DNA of 41,519 nucleotides from Thamnocephalis sphaerospora (GCA_003614735.1 KZ992494.1:1-41519), one strand, 5' to 3'; shown: positions 10,759 through 22,838, numbered from the stretch's first letter. A program made the numbers and translations. Notes: a model not told the origin generated them from the letters alone.

Positions 10759-13245
10759 ATGGAGAAGCAGATCTCAGGCCGTGGTGGCCGCCTAGCGGAA
10801 CAGAAGGCACTCGCACGCCTGGGCAATCTAACAAAGCTTGCTACGGTAGCATGTGTCGACTCTATGAAGAACCACGTGCCGATTATACGCTGGCTTCCAA
10901 AGTACAATCGCCGCTGGCTAGCGGCCGATCTGCTGGCGGGTATCACCGTCGGTATGCTGGCAGTTCCCCAGGCGCTTGCCTATGCGCGTTTGGCCACAAT
11001 GCCAATTGAGACGGGTCTCTATGGTGCACTGTTTGGCACGCTTCTCTACACTTTTCTTGGCACCTCCAAGGATATCAATGTCGGCCCGGTCGCCATACTG
11101 GCTCTGTACTGTGGAGAAGCGATAGGCCGCGTGACCGAAGCAGAAAAGGCGGCTACGTCACCGATGCAGCCTCAGCTGGCGGTGAGCGTAGCCGCAACCC
11201 TGGCTCTGCTATCTGGCTGCATGGTCCTCCTACTTGGCCTTTTGCATTTGGGGATCATCTTTACCCTCATCTCTGCGCCAGTGCTGATCGGCGTGATTTC
11301 CGGTGCAGGAGTCACGATTTTTGCCTCGCAGCTGCCGGCATTGCTCGGCGTTCCGGGCATCAACAACCGCGGCGCGCCCTACCGCGTTGCCTACGATACA
11401 GCCGCCGGGCTGCCTCGGCTCTCTTGGCCGGATCTGACCATGGGCCTGACGACACTAGCGATGCTACTGCTACTGCAAGAACTACGCCAGCGCTACGGTG
11501 CGCGGTGGTCAGTCGCCAATGTGCTGGGAGTTGCCCGCTTACCCATAGCCATATTTTTAGCAACTATCATTTCGTTTATCGTTAGCCGCTTTGAAGCGTA
11601 CGCGCAGCGACACCCGTTCAGCGTTGTACGCAATGTGCCATCCGGCCTGCCAACTCCGGTTGTACCCCGTCTTGACTGGGGTTTTGTCAGTCAGCTTTTG
11701 CCGATGGTGCCCGTCACAGCGTTGCTAGCGGTGGTAGAGCACATTGCCATTGCCAAGGACTTGGGTAAGCGTCACAGGCGAAGTGCATGCGGCACACATG
11801 GCGTTCTAATAGCTTTTCGTGACAAAACAGGTCGCAAAAACGGCTACATTCCCAACGACAACCAAGAATTAATGGCGGTCGGGGCGACCAACATTGTACT
11901 GGCCTTTTTCCAGGGCTTTCCAGCCAGCGGGTCCTTTTCGCGGTCTGCAGTGACCAGCCAGGCCGGCTCTCGGTCTCCGCTCAGCGGCGGTATCTGCTTT
12001 CTGGTTATTCTAGGCGCCACGCTAGTGTTGCCACCTGCATTCTACTACATTCCCACCGCATCGTTAGCGGCCGCCATTGTGGTGTCTGTGCTGAACCTGG
12101 TGAGCAGCCCTCGCACTTTTCTGCGCATCTGGCATGTCGAGCGTAAGTACCCTCGGCGCACACACCCTGTCCGACGTGCTCACACGTGATGGCGCTACCC
12201 AGGCACCGACTTTGTGGCTGCAATGCTTGCCCTGCTTCTCACCGTCTTCTACAACATGGAGGCAGGCATCGGCTGTGCCGTTGGTTTCTCGCTCTTTGTG
12301 ATGCTCTTTCGCTTTGCCAGGCCAAAGTGCGCAGTCTTGGAGCGGCTGGCATGCTCACCAAAGGATTATGCAGACTGGGAGACCACCGAGTACGACACCA
12401 TGCCGTCACCCGCTGGCATCGTCGTGATCCGCCCAGAAAGCGCGCTGCTGTACCCGAATGCACAGTACGTTCGAAAACAGCTGGTGAATGCAGTCCTGGC
12501 CCGCACACACTCAGCCAACGAAGACAACGGCGTGACGACACCGGTTGCAGCCACCTGGTCAGATGATCTGCAACGGCGTATACGTCGTCAGCGCCAGCGG
12601 CTGCAGATGGCACAGGAGAAGAAGCAGATAGCGCAAAGGGAGCAGCTAGGACGTCAAGGTTCTCCGCCCAGCCGTCACTCGGTAGTCGTTGCAGAGCCCA
12701 CAGTGAGTAACGACGCGACCCTCAGCTCTGCCACCAAGAGTCGTGAAGATTTAGTGGAAGAAGGTCACGAGGATCCGGTGTCATCTTCGCCGACTGAACA
12801 TGTTACCATTGATGTACCAGGAGACGATGATAACGCGCTGGAAATGGCGCCACTTGGCCAGGAGACGACAGAGGGCACGGCACTACCGCTGCTGCGCGCT
12901 GTCATTCTCGATTTTTCCGCCGTCAGCCATATCGACATGTCTGGATTGCAGATGCTGGAGAGTGTACGCCACGAGCTTAGCGAGCATGCTGGCCTGCGTG
13001 ATGGCTCGCAGATAGACCTTCACTTTGCAGCGGTAAAGCGGCCGGTGCTTGAGCGGCTGAAACGGGCCCACATTATTGAGAATGCCAGCAGGGGCAGTCA
13101 TCCATCCGAGACCACCTCCGCCGCACCCGCTGATGCTACCGTGAGCAGCGACGAGGATGCCTCCGCATGTGTAACGGAGAGCACCACACATGTACATGTC
13201 AGCGTGGCAGCCGCGGTTGCACGCTTGACAGCACGCGCAGACTGA
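10759..13245 (+). CDS. SulP-family sulfate/anion transporter with STAS domain (copy B)
   Basis: Second member of the tandem pair. Exons 10759-11764, 11831-12142 and 12203-13245 sum to 2361 nt (786 aa). The signature VPQALAYARLATMPIETGL matches the SulP family. The membrane domain continues through AIAKDLG and NGYIPNDNQELMAVG, which are joined across intron 1, and ends with AAMLALLLTVFYNMEAGIG. The STAS domain follows near residues 650-715 (LRAVILDFSAVSHIDMSGLQ). Both introns sit at the same codon and phase as introns 1 and 2 of copy A, so the genes are duplicates. Copy B lacks copy A's third intron. Intron 1 is 66 nt with no in-frame stop, so an unspliced message would only add 22 residues. 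Confidence 0.92.
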
Positions 13246-14742
13246 TACGCAAAGTTGCAGCGCTGCTGTTCTGCACCCACGCATAAAGATGTTGCTGACG
13301 CTTGCCAAGCAGTCATGTGCTACACTATGGGGGGATTGACGCCATCGATGGCTGTTGTGCAATGACAGGACAGCGGGATGCAGCCGCAACCCTGGCTGCA
13401 ATCGGCTGCATATCGTGCTGCAGATAGGCTCCCGATGACATGGACAAAAGCACCCTCGCTGCGCACTGCGTTTTGCTCGCCAGACGATGACATCCAACGG
13501 CCGAGCATGAGAACGCAATGGCCCTGCTCTGGTCGTACGCTTGGACGGCATGCGACGCGGTGGCTAAAGAACATGTGTCACCGCCTTTGAGCGCGCCCAC
13601 ACGCTGCAACGTGGAACCTTCTAGGCGCTCTTGCAATGCATGGGCCAAGGAGCGCGCTAATCACTGTTAAGGATGCGGCTGACGTGACAAGTCGCTTAGT
13701 GCAGACCAGCCCGTCTCCACGGGGGCATTTCCCGGGTCGCTCAGCGTCATGCTTGGACATACGCAAGAGTGATGCACCGATGCCGTAGTAAGAGCAAATC
13801 CTTGGCCATATCCAGCGGCCGTGTCTGTTTTGGCAAACTTGTTCACGCTGTTCGCCCACATGCATGTGCAGATGGACAATGTCGGACAAGTGATAGCAAT
13901 CCGTCGGCTCGATAGCATCAGTCGCAGCTGTGTTTTGCCCCGGCCAGCCGGACAGGTGCGTGTGCGTGGGTTTGCGCTGCCATCGCTGCCACTATCGCGC
14001 TGTCTGCAGGCGTAACGCTACACGCTCAGCATGGGTCACATGCCGCGTACCCCCGCGGTCGCGCTTGCCCGCGGAGGGCGGTTGACGTGCGCGTGTGACA
14101 CGGATCAAAGGCACCAGCAGTGACATGAGCATGTTGCAACGACGTCTGCGTCACGACAACGGCCACGTCACCAAGACCGAGGCTGTTGCGCGCACGCTCT
14201 GGGCCGCCCGATGCCGCGCGCAACCACACGCGCTGCGCCAGGCCCAGCGCCAGGCCACCTGCCTTGTTGGGAGACGCATTGGCGCCGACCATGGCCACAG
14301 CGGATGCATTCTGCTGCTCGCATCCAACGCCGGCCTGGCGCGTCGACGGCTCCACTGCACACGTACGCCCGGGTAGACGCGTGCCGACGGGCCAGTCAAC
14401 GTGCAGGGTGCGTCGTGTAGGTTGAGCTGCAGATCATCGACCATCGCTTGGCCTTGTCCACATCGGCACAAGGGTCATGGCCTTGCACCACGTGCGGCCG
14501 CCTATTCGCGTGTGTGGTGCGTCAGTCAGTGGGCAACTGGCCGCTGTGCTACCTCATGCGCCGGAGCAGACAGGCAGCGAGCCAATCCACATGGCCGCCA
14601 GCCGACGGTCACCCGAACGCAATGGGCCATGTGGCCACCCGCCTGCATGTGGCATGCTGCTCGCACTGGGCGCTATTTTCGCCTCCCTGCCACTGCCACT
14701 GCCGCCACTGCCGCCGCCTCCTCCTAAGCGGTGGGGCCACGT

Positions 14743-14767
14743 CGCTGCTGCTGCTGCTGCTGCTGCT
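14743..14767. repeat. (CTG)n trinucleotide microsatellite
   Basis: About eight perfect CTG units in the gene-poor region, next to a C-rich CCGCC/CTCC tract. It is not inside a supported reading frame. Confidence 0.85.
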
Positions 14768-15229
14768 AAAGCACGCGCTTATCAAGCCTGTTCCCCCAAA
14801 ACGGTCCGGTTGGCCTTGCCTGCTACTCCTTGTTCACAACCACTACTGCTACCTGTACTCTTTATCCGCTCGAGCACACCTACAGCTGCCATCTTGACTA
14901 CTGTTCACGCGCACGTACTCACGCACGCAAAAACACACGCACGCATACACGCACGTACGCACACACGTACGCCGGCCTGTTGCTAAAGACTGTTCGCAGC
15001 CGTCGTCGCGCCTGTCGTGGGCCCCTGCGCGTATTCACGTCACGTTGCTCCCCTGCTTATTTGCTCGTCGCCTCAAGGCAGCAGCGGTTCTCACCCCTCT
15101 ATCTCGCTCGCGCTCTTTACAGGTAGGTGTGGCATGATGATGGGTGTACCAAACAGGCGTGTGCTCGGAACGTGTTCAAGCGGTCTACAGCGGCGATATC
15201 CGCGGCGTAGGGGCGGTCAGAGACTTAGC

Positions 15230-15252
15230 GTGTGTGTGTGTGTGTGTGTGTG
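15230..15252. repeat. (GT)n dinucleotide microsatellite
   Basis: About eleven perfect GT units followed by alternating GCGCAC. This is alternating purine-pyrimidine DNA of the kind able to adopt Z-form. Confidence 0.9.
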
Positions 15253-16024
15253 CGCACGCGTGCGGATGCGCCTCTGCGGGGGCACTGATCCGCACGCCAT
15301 GAGCCGTCCACTGTGCCAGGGCCGCTCGCCTGGCAGTTTGCTCTCACGCGTATGCGCGTGTGCATGCACCTTCTTCCGTGTCCGGCACGCGCTTCCTGGC
15401 CATATCTTAGTGTACACGCACATCCTGCGTGCATGGGAGATGCAAAAGGCGACGTTGCCTATCCCGGCCAGCTGGCCTGACGGTCTCCGCTGTCACTGCC
15501 ACCCGGTTCTCCCAGCTTGTTTGTCGTCAGATGCTGCCGGTGGCCTACTTGCTTCTTCCAAGTGGGCAAGAGCGTATGGCGTCATCTGCTGGAGCGACAC
15601 TGGCCACGAGAACGCTTGCCTTGTCCGCGCAATGTCTGTTGCCCGCGATGGCAACCTGGCCGTGGTACATGGAAAGGGGCGTACATGCCTTTGCAGCGGT
15701 CAGGATGATGGACGTGCGTGCACGCATATGTGGCCTGTGCACCAAGCGGCCGTCTCCGTGTTTATGGTTCATTTCCGACGTAGACCGCGGCTCTTTCACT
15801 TGCTGCTGCTGCTGCCGTGTCTATTGCACGCGTTTTATGCGGTCCATGAGACCAAACCGCCAAAGATGACATTGACGCGGCCAGGTATCGACGTTGTCTT
15901 TACGCACGCATACATGCACACTCGCACTTACCCATGTACGCATGCCCACGCTGGTCGACGATGGTCGGCGTCCTCACGACCGCCGCATGGGTGTCCACGC
16001 GACCATCCTGTGCTCGTACACACG

Positions 16025-16044
16025 CACACACACACACACACACA
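16025..16044. repeat. (CA)n dinucleotide microsatellite
   Basis: Ten perfect CA units followed by a slightly degenerate CATACGCACACAC stretch in the gene-poor region. Confidence 0.9.
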
Positions 16045-16231
16045 TACGCACACACGGCCATGCCTCGACCATGCCTGCTCCACAAGCAGGCAAACCACAA
16101 AAGGCCGCGCATTGCGTATCTCGGTCACAATCACCGTCACCTGCTTGTCTCCGCTTTTGCTCATTGATACGTTCACGGTCGGTGTTGGACCATCCATTTG
16201 CCTGCCCATCCGCCATCGCCATACCCACGCG

Positions 16232-16271
16232 CACACACACACACACACACACGCACGCACGCACGCACGCA
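16232..16271. repeat. (CA)n followed by (ACGC)n compound microsatellite
   Basis: About ten CA units run directly into five ACGC units. A compound repeat of this type suggests slippage with CA-to-CG interconversion. It is non-coding as far as can be seen. Confidence 0.88.
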
Positions 16272-17430
16272 TACAGCCACGTACGCATTCACTCATATAC
16301 ACGCTCTGTCACGCCCACTTGCTCTCTCCTCCGTCTCCTGTTTGAGCGACGTGCTTCTTGGGCTGATCATTTTGACGCTTGTACCAGGCCACTGCGCTAG
16401 CCACTGCCACTGGTTCCCGCCGTCGTCCAGCGCCTCCGTATCGTTTTATTGGCGCCACACGCCAGCCTCTTCTTTTCATCTACTCGTCCGTTCGCTCTGT
16501 ACACTTATCCACGTGCATCCGCGCACTCGTACGCATTCATTCGCACGGGGCCGTGCTGACCGTCGCATTCGTGTAAGACATGACGATACGCAGCGTCAGT
16601 TTGCTTTTGCAGCACGATGGGCATGGCATGTCGCGTCACATGTGCGCATGCGTGCATAGCATCGTCTTGCGGGCGGCAAAGCCACGCCACGCTGCGTACT
16701 TTGACAGATCCGTCATGCACCGCGTACGCCTTTGTCCGTGCCATGCATGTTGACACGCCGCTAACCAGCAGTGCGCTTGACCGTCCACAGGCCAACTCTT
16801 TGCCGCGTGCCCTTTGACTGGCTGCCGCGGTTGCCGTTTTACTGTACCCGTAGACATTGTCGGTAGGTGAACACACGGCGGCGATTGCCAAGCACAAACA
16901 TGAACATCAAACGCTGACCAGCAACGGCCTTGTCTCGCTTACGGCGATCCCCACACGACCGCGCATGCGGCCCGTTGACCAAATGGCATGCGCTCGTTCC
17001 ATTGATGGTCCCTTGATCGGCACCACCATTGGCTGTGTCGATCTCTACCCCGACGGGCGGTGGCACATGCTTCTCCGCCACGTTGCCCATTGCCCATGGC
17101 ATTCCCTTTTTGTCACCCACCATGCAGCTCTGTAACATCGTGGCAACGCACGCCACCACCACCGCAGCGCTACAAGAGACCATCGCGGTCTGCACGCTTG
17201 CCGACGCTTGCTTATTATCACCGTATTCTACCTGTGATACCACTGCCGCCCGCACCACTTCAAATAGCCTCCGCTCTTGCTCCGCCCATCTGTCGTTCAT
17301 TATCTGAATGCCGACGGCTGTGCCCATCACTGTTGCTACTACGATTCCTTTGACGCTATCCGCTGCACCGCTTGCGCTCAGCGTTCCACCATCACCATCA
17401 CCATCACCGCTACATTCCTCTGCTGTTGCT

Positions 17431-18255
17431 ATGGAGTCGGTGACAATCGGCGCGGGCGCCGATACGACTCGTATTGCCTCCGAGTTTGCGTACATTCCTT
17501 TGGCCGAGCCGTCGCCGTTGTCGTCCAAGGAAAAGGACACTACGAGCAGCGCTGAACACTGCGCGCCCGGACCAATGGCCAACAACACCGACGAAGCCAT
17601 CCGGTTGGCAGGCAAGCTGCGTGATCTTACACTGGCTCCTATCGCGTCGAGCATGGTGAGCAAGCCAGAAGAACCGCCGGTCCACCGGAGGCCCCGCTCG
17701 ATCGACGGTCTGCCGCGTGGTCTCAAGGCGATTGCACCCTGCCGCCGTCCGCGTGCGCACACACTCGAGGGCAGGCAGCACCGTTTGCCCCTGCCTGTCT
17801 CCACGGGCACTTATCCGCCACCGCCGCCTACCACCGCCACCCTGCCTGCCATCCTGATGACCCGGCCTATGCAGCTGCAGCGCCGTCGCCTGCGTGCTTG
17901 TTCAGCGCCATCTCCTCCAGCGTGCTCGGAGACGGCCCAGCAGCCGCCGGTGATGGTCGTTGACAGCACCGATGCCACATCCGCGCAACCCTTTCGCTCG
18001 GCCAAGCGGCGGCTAGCTTTGGATGTCGACATACCAGCATCCGTGCTCAAGCGCCGTGGTGCCATCTCGCCGCTGGCCATTCCGGCGCTAGAGCTAGCTG
18101 CTAAGCGTGCGCGCGCACGTACCTACTCGGGCGACGCCACACCACCGTTCCTGTCGTCGCCGCTCGTTGGCGTGCTGCCTTCCGATGCATCGTGCCCTTC
18201 CACCGACGACGAGCAAGAGGAAGAAGATGCGCGCGTCTGGCCGTCGATGGCATAG
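17431..18255 (+). CDS. Hypothetical Pro/Arg-rich, probably nuclear protein
   Basis: An uninterrupted frame of 274 codons starts at the ATG at 17431 and stops at 18253-18255; the frame also stays open upstream to an ATG at 17308, through a Ser-Pro-rich stretch. The protein has no recognised domain. Visible features are a Pro run (PPPPPTT), several basic clusters (QLQRRRLRA, SAKRRLALDVDIPASVLKRR, LAAKRARARTY) that look like nuclear localisation signals, and an acidic tail DDEQEEEDARVW. The region upstream is long, pyrimidine-rich and free of recognisable genes, which could be an extended leader; this is inference. An antisense open frame overlaps the first half but is less convincing. Function unknown. 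Confidence 0.55.
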   Translation: MESVTIGAGADTTRIASEFAYIPLAEPSPLSSKEKDTTSSAEHCAPGPMANNTDEAIRLAGKLRDLTLAPIASSMVSKPEEPPVHRRPRSIDGLPRGLKAIAPCRRPRAHTLEGRQHRLPLPVSTGTYPPPPPTTATLPAILMTRPMQLQRRRLRACSAPSPPACSETAQQPPVMVVDSTDATSAQPFRSAKRRLALDVDIPASVLKRRGAISPLAIPALELAAKRARARTYSGDATPPFLSSPLVGVLPSDASCPSTDDEQEEEDARVWPSMA

Positions 18256-19838
18256 CATATTTTCGTCGTCTCCTGCTTTCTTTCTTTCCGTTAGTGCGGC
18301 TGCTGTTTGGCAGCCTTGCGTGTACACAGTTGGCGCATTCCTTGCTGCCGTTGTCGTTGTTGCTCTGCGCTTCTCGTCTGTCTCTCGTCTCTCTCTCTCT
18401 CTCTCTCTCGCGTTTCACGTTTCGCCTCTCTCTCTTCCTTGTCTTTTCTGTCGCCGTCTGTCTTTTGTGTGCTGTAACGCATCTAATTCCTTGATTTATC
18501 TGCCATTACTTATTCCATCCTCTGTCCGTGTAGACCATCCCACTCGATGCGTTCAGCTATGATTTATGTTATGATGATGATAAATGAGCTTTGCCATCGT
18601 CAATATACGCATGTTGTCTGTTTCGTGTACTGCCGTCGGCGGTGTACACTAATGCACGTCGTGCACGCCGCCATAGGGTACATCGATAGCCTCGTCGCCC
18701 AGTCTGGTAACGGACAGCTGACTGGCTTATCGTGCCCAGCCTCAGCCCCGCGATTTTTGTTCGAGATCGATGGCAGCACGTCGTGTTGCAGGACATTGCA
18801 TTCTTCCGCCCGGCAGAAGCCGTGGCGTGTGTTCCTGCGACAGCGGACTATTGGCAAATATAGACTGTTCACTAGCCTCATGTGAATTACCACAAATATC
18901 TCTGGCAACTGCGTCAAATGGCCTTCATTCGTCTGCAGACATGCGTGCACTTTTGAGCTGGCCGCGTTCCGTCAATAGCGTTGCCATAGATATCGGCAGC
19001 GTCATGCAATGGTGATTGCCAGACATAGGGCCACCCCCATGGCGGAGTCCCTACTATGATTTCATTGTCCGACTTTCCGGATTTGCGCGATCAAGTTCTC
19101 GCACCCGTTCCACATTTCCACTGATAGTTGCCGGGGCAACAAGTAGACCCGACAAGGCTACACGCCGTGAAAGTCTAGTGCGGCGGCGGCGGCGGTGTTG
19201 GAAGATGTACATAAAGGATGTCGGGCGGATGGCCCGCGACGCCAAACACACCACTAACAGTCCCATACTGCACCTTTCTACGCACTTGTTTCCCTAGTGT
19301 CCCAAGCATACCCACCCGCGCTGTTGCCGGTGTTTTGTACGTCTGTCGCTCCATCCTTCGTGTCTGCGTCCCAGCAACGCCGCCGCGCGGCCCATTGCAA
19401 CCCATAGCGAAGATTTTCTCGTGCCATTGCGTGGCGCTCCTCGTGCGTTTCGTATCAACGCATCACACTTCCACATTCGTGTCTAGCTCCTCGCCCCTGG
19501 TGTCGATCCCATCTTGTCGGCCACGCCTGTCCTGCTAGCACGCACAGGCAGCTACTACTGGAAGCTGCCCAGCCCTTACGCTCCATTCTCTAGCAGCACG
19601 TGTTTTCCCTGCTCGTGGTCGCCCCACTTACGGCACAACCATCTGCCTGCCTTCTTTCTGCCGAGCACCCGCCCCTGCTCCTTGAAGCTTATAACCTTGC
19701 TCTTACTGCGCGGTGCAGCCACCGCCGGTCCTACCACTTCACCATCCCGTATCCTACATCCGTTAGATTACGCACTCTCTAACGGCCACCCTTACCACTA
19801 TTACGCCATACACTCCAGAGGCCCCTGGCCAAGTCGTC
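18256..19838. other. Intergenic, pyrimidine-rich leader/promoter of the MscS gene
   Basis: About 1.6 kb without a supportable gene. The + strand is strikingly C/T-rich at 18340-18540 (with a (CT)n run at 18389-18409) and again at 19270-19800, right up to the MscS start codon. Such tracts are common in fungal promoters and 5' leaders. A short GGC-rich run lies at 19181-19197. Confidence 0.5.
18389..18409. repeat. (CT)n microsatellite in pyrimidine tract
   Basis: About ten perfect CT units within a longer C/T-rich stretch just downstream of the hypothetical nuclear protein gene. Confidence 0.88.
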
Positions 19839-22788
19839 ATGTCGTCACGCCACTCGCCTACCAAGGCGCGTGTGGCACAGGACCTGGAGGATATCGAAAA
19901 CAATTTTATTGAGGATACGCAGTTGCTGCATTCGCATAGACCGTCGCGCCGCCAGCGGGAGCGCGATGCTAGTCCGTCCGGTCAACATGCGCAACGGCAT
20001 GAGAGTAATGCGTCGAGGCAGCAGCATGACGCCAGCGTTCATCACGAGCAGAGCCTTCATCAGGAGTTGCACCAGAATGATGCCATTGCTGCACAGTCGT
20101 CCATCGCTGGAAAGGCAAAAGACACCGATGACGCGCCAGAAGCAGTCATGGTGGACGCGGGAACTGGCGCTGTGTATCCGGCAGGTGACATTCCTCTTCG
20201 GCCCGTGACGTCGCACAAGAGTCTCGGGCATTACGCGTCGTCGTCTGAAACACCGGTGGCACTGGAAGTGGGGCCGGTTCAGACTCGCAAGAGCAGCACG
20301 CGCAGCAAAAAGTCGACGGAGCAGCCGAGCCAGCTCAAGAGCGACGACGAGGACGACGATGACCGCTCGGACCTGTACAGCCTCAACAGCGAGGCAACGG
20401 GCAACTCTTCCGGCCGTCATCGCATACGCCAGGTCCGCTTCTGGTACAAGCTCTCGCCGTTTATGCGGGCAATCATCACGGCCGCCGTCGGCTTTGTGCT
20501 TTTTATTGTGCCGGCCGTGCTGATCACCGTGTTTGTCCGCATAAAGGCTGGCGAAGAGTCGGCGTGGGATCCTGCCGTGTACCAAAAGTATACGGGTGTC
20601 GACTGGCTCAGCTGGTGTGGATTTATGTGGGTCATTGCCATGATCACGCACTTTGCCATCGACCGCGTGCCGCGTGTAGTCGTCAAGGTTAGCCACATTC
20701 TCTGGGGCGTATGCTCGGAGCAGACAAAGTGGCGCATTGAGGTAGGTGGCCGGCGTGCCATGGCGTGCCAGTTGCATGACAAGCCACTCACGCAACGCTC
20801 CGATCTTCATAGTACTTTATTGCCATCAAGTTCTACATCAAGCTTCTAATCTTTTTTTCCTGGGCTTGGGGTGCCTACGAGTTTACGCAAAAGGTTTTCC
20901 CGTCGTCGCCGTATCTCACCAAGGAAGAATATGACGAGGGTAAGATAAAATGGCACGAGCCCGCCTACTACGCGGACGTGTTCCGCATCTTTTCAGCTCT
21001 CTTCTACGGCTCCCTTTTGCTCCTGGTGGAAAAGATGGTGCTGCAGATCATCGCTATCCGTTTCCACCGCACTGCGTATCGCGACCGTATGCGCATCAAC
21101 AAGCGCGAAATCAAGGTTCTCGATCAGCTGAGCGACGCGGCTCGCCGCATGCGCCGCTTGTCGCAGGGCCAGCACCAAATGCTCTCTGCTGAAGCGTCCG
21201 GCAGCAACACACCCGGCTGGTTCAACAAGCCTGCTAGGCACAGTGACTCGAACCTGCCGTTCAATTTTGCTCGCAGCGCTGCCACGGCACCAGCTCCCAA
21301 GGCAGCCTCCCACTTTCGTGATCACTCATTGACCGAAAACACCACGATGAGCAGCACCAATCCGCTGGCATCGCACAAGCGTCAAGGCTCGCAGCCGCAT
21401 CTGATCAGCGCACTAAACCGTAAGCTGCAGTACATTGCGATGGCCGACCAGCCGCACATGCAGACCAACCGCATGGACATGAACTCGACCTACAATGCAC
21501 GCAAGATGGCACGCTGGCTGCACGACACGCTGTCTCAGGGTACCGGCAGGGATTTGACCGTCGACGACTTTTACGATTGCTTCGATACCGATCGCGAGAC
21601 AAAGGATGCCTTTGCCATTTTCGACCGCGATGACAATGGCGATGTGAGCCGGCATGAAATGCGCGATGTTGTGATGCGCGTCTACAAGGAGCGCAAGGAT
21701 CTCGCAGCAGCACTGCGCGATCTCTCGCAGTGCGTCGGAAAGCTGGACAACATTCTGCTGACGATCGCCCTGGTCATCTATGTGTTTATGGTGATGAGCA
21801 TTGTCAGCAGCACGGATGTGTCCAAGACTGTGGTGCCGTTTGGCTCGCTGCTGGTTACCCTTTCGTTCATCTTTGGCCAGTCTGCCAAAAACACCTTTGA
21901 CTCGATCATCTTTGTGTTTGTCACGGTAAGCAGCCTCGGGAGGGCCTACATCGTATGCCTCTATCAGTGCGTCAACTAACATACGCATTCGTGTGCTACC
22001 AGCATCCATATGATACCGGAGACATGGTTTACATTGACAACAACCAGTTGGTTGTGGAAAACGTGGGTCTACTGACGACAACTTTCCGGTAGGTAGCAGC
22101 TGGTGCGCATACTTGCACACTCTATACTCACTGTACCTGCGCGTTTGCACCCGGTCGTATAGCCGTGCTGATGGTCAGATTGTGTACGCGCCCAACATTA
22201 TTCTGGCCGCCAAGTTTATTCACAACATTCGTCGGTCGCAGAATATGAGCGAGAGTATCGGTACGTACACACGCAGTTCACATCAGTGTGCTGGAAGACT
22301 CACGCATGTCGTTTTTGCGCACAACAGAAATCCAGGTCGACTTTTACACGCCTCAGGAGAAGATTGCAGAGCTCGGTCGCCGCCTTGAGATGTTCCTGGA
22401 GGAGCACATGCAGCGCGACTTTGTGCCCAAGATCAACATCAACATCAACTCGATTGACAACACGAACCGGCTTACACTCACCATGAGCATCGAGCACAAG
22501 AGCAACTGGCAGGACGGCGGCCGCCGCTGGGCACGCCGCACCCAGTTCATGCTTGCCCTCAAGGAGATCATTACCGATCTGGACATGCGCTACTACCTGC
22601 CGCCGCAGCGTGTCGAGTATCTTCCGCCGTACCACCCTCCGGAGGACCAGCCGTGGGCGCCATTCCCGACAGGCCATTCCGACGCCAATGCCACTCAGAC
22701 TGCCAACACCATGCACGCTCGCGGCCAGCAAGGTCAGGGTCAGAACGATCTGGCGCGCCAGGTGTTTGCAATGGATGCTGTGATGTAG
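19839..22788 (+). CDS. EF-hand MscS-family mechanosensitive ion channel (Msy1/Msy2-like)
   Basis: Ca-regulated mechanosensitive channel of the fungal MscS class; family members in fission yeast sit in ER membranes and protect against hypo-osmotic shock. Exons 19839-20741, 20813-21925, 22003-22088, 22163-22260 and 22328-22788 sum to 2661 nt (886 aa). In order: a disordered polar N-terminus of about 200 residues with an acidic DDEDDDD patch; hydrophobic segments starting at MRAIITAAVGFVLFIVPAVL and continuing through the exon 2 start and FRIFSALFYGSLLLLVEKMV; an EF-hand loop DRDDNGDVSRHE near residue 572 with D-x-D-x-N-G-x-V...E spacing; the pore-lining region (VVPFGSLLVTLSFIFGQSAK); and the beta domain HPYDTGDMVYIDNNQLVVENV. 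The ATG at 19839 follows a C/T-rich leader. A polyadenylation-type AATAAA lies 45 bp past the stop. Confidence 0.95.
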
Positions 22789-22832
22789 TCGCATGCATTC
22801 ACTCTGCGACACTTTGGCTCGGAGGTGATTGC

Positions 22833-22838
22833 AATAAA
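22833..22838 (+). terminator. AATAAA polyadenylation-signal-like motif
   Basis: AATAAA lies 45 bp after the stop codon of the MscS channel gene and 61 bp before the end of the convergent tRNA gene, a plausible position for a 3'-end processing signal. The motif is short, so chance occurrence is possible. Confidence 0.4.

Larger units (their letters stand above)
13246..17430. other. Gene-poor 4.2-kb region with microsatellites and long pyrimidine tracts
   Basis: No gene could be assigned with confidence. The + strand is pyrimidine-rich from about 14.65 to 15.12 kb and again near 16.3-16.5 and 17.1-17.4 kb. It carries (CTG)n at 14743-14767, (GT)n at 15230-15252, (CA)n at 16025-16044 and 16232-16252 (running into ACGC repeats), and (CACCAT)n near 17385-17408. 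Long open frames exist on both strands (for example 16839-17810 minus and 15017-16345 plus), but they overlap each other or read through repeats as Thr-His runs and show no family motif. The minus strand at 13.6-14.5 kb has coding-like stretches in alternating frames that could be exons of an unrecognised spliced gene. Confidence 0.4.

Noticed and set aside
16025-16271. CRISPR-like or telomere-like array
   Set aside because: The repeats are simple CA and ACGC tracts without spacers and without a telomeric unit.
15017-16345. Plus-strand open frame of 442 codons
   Set aside because: It reads through (GT)n and (CA)n microsatellites as Val-Cys and Thr-His runs. It is a product of repeats, not a protein-like sequence.
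16839-17810. Minus-strand open frame of 323 codons
   Set aside because: It overlaps the better-supported + strand gene at 17431-18255 and has no recognisable motif. Long chance frames are expected in GC-rich DNA.
19845-20810. Minus-strand frame of 321 codons
   Set aside because: Complete antisense shadow of the first exon of the MscS channel.
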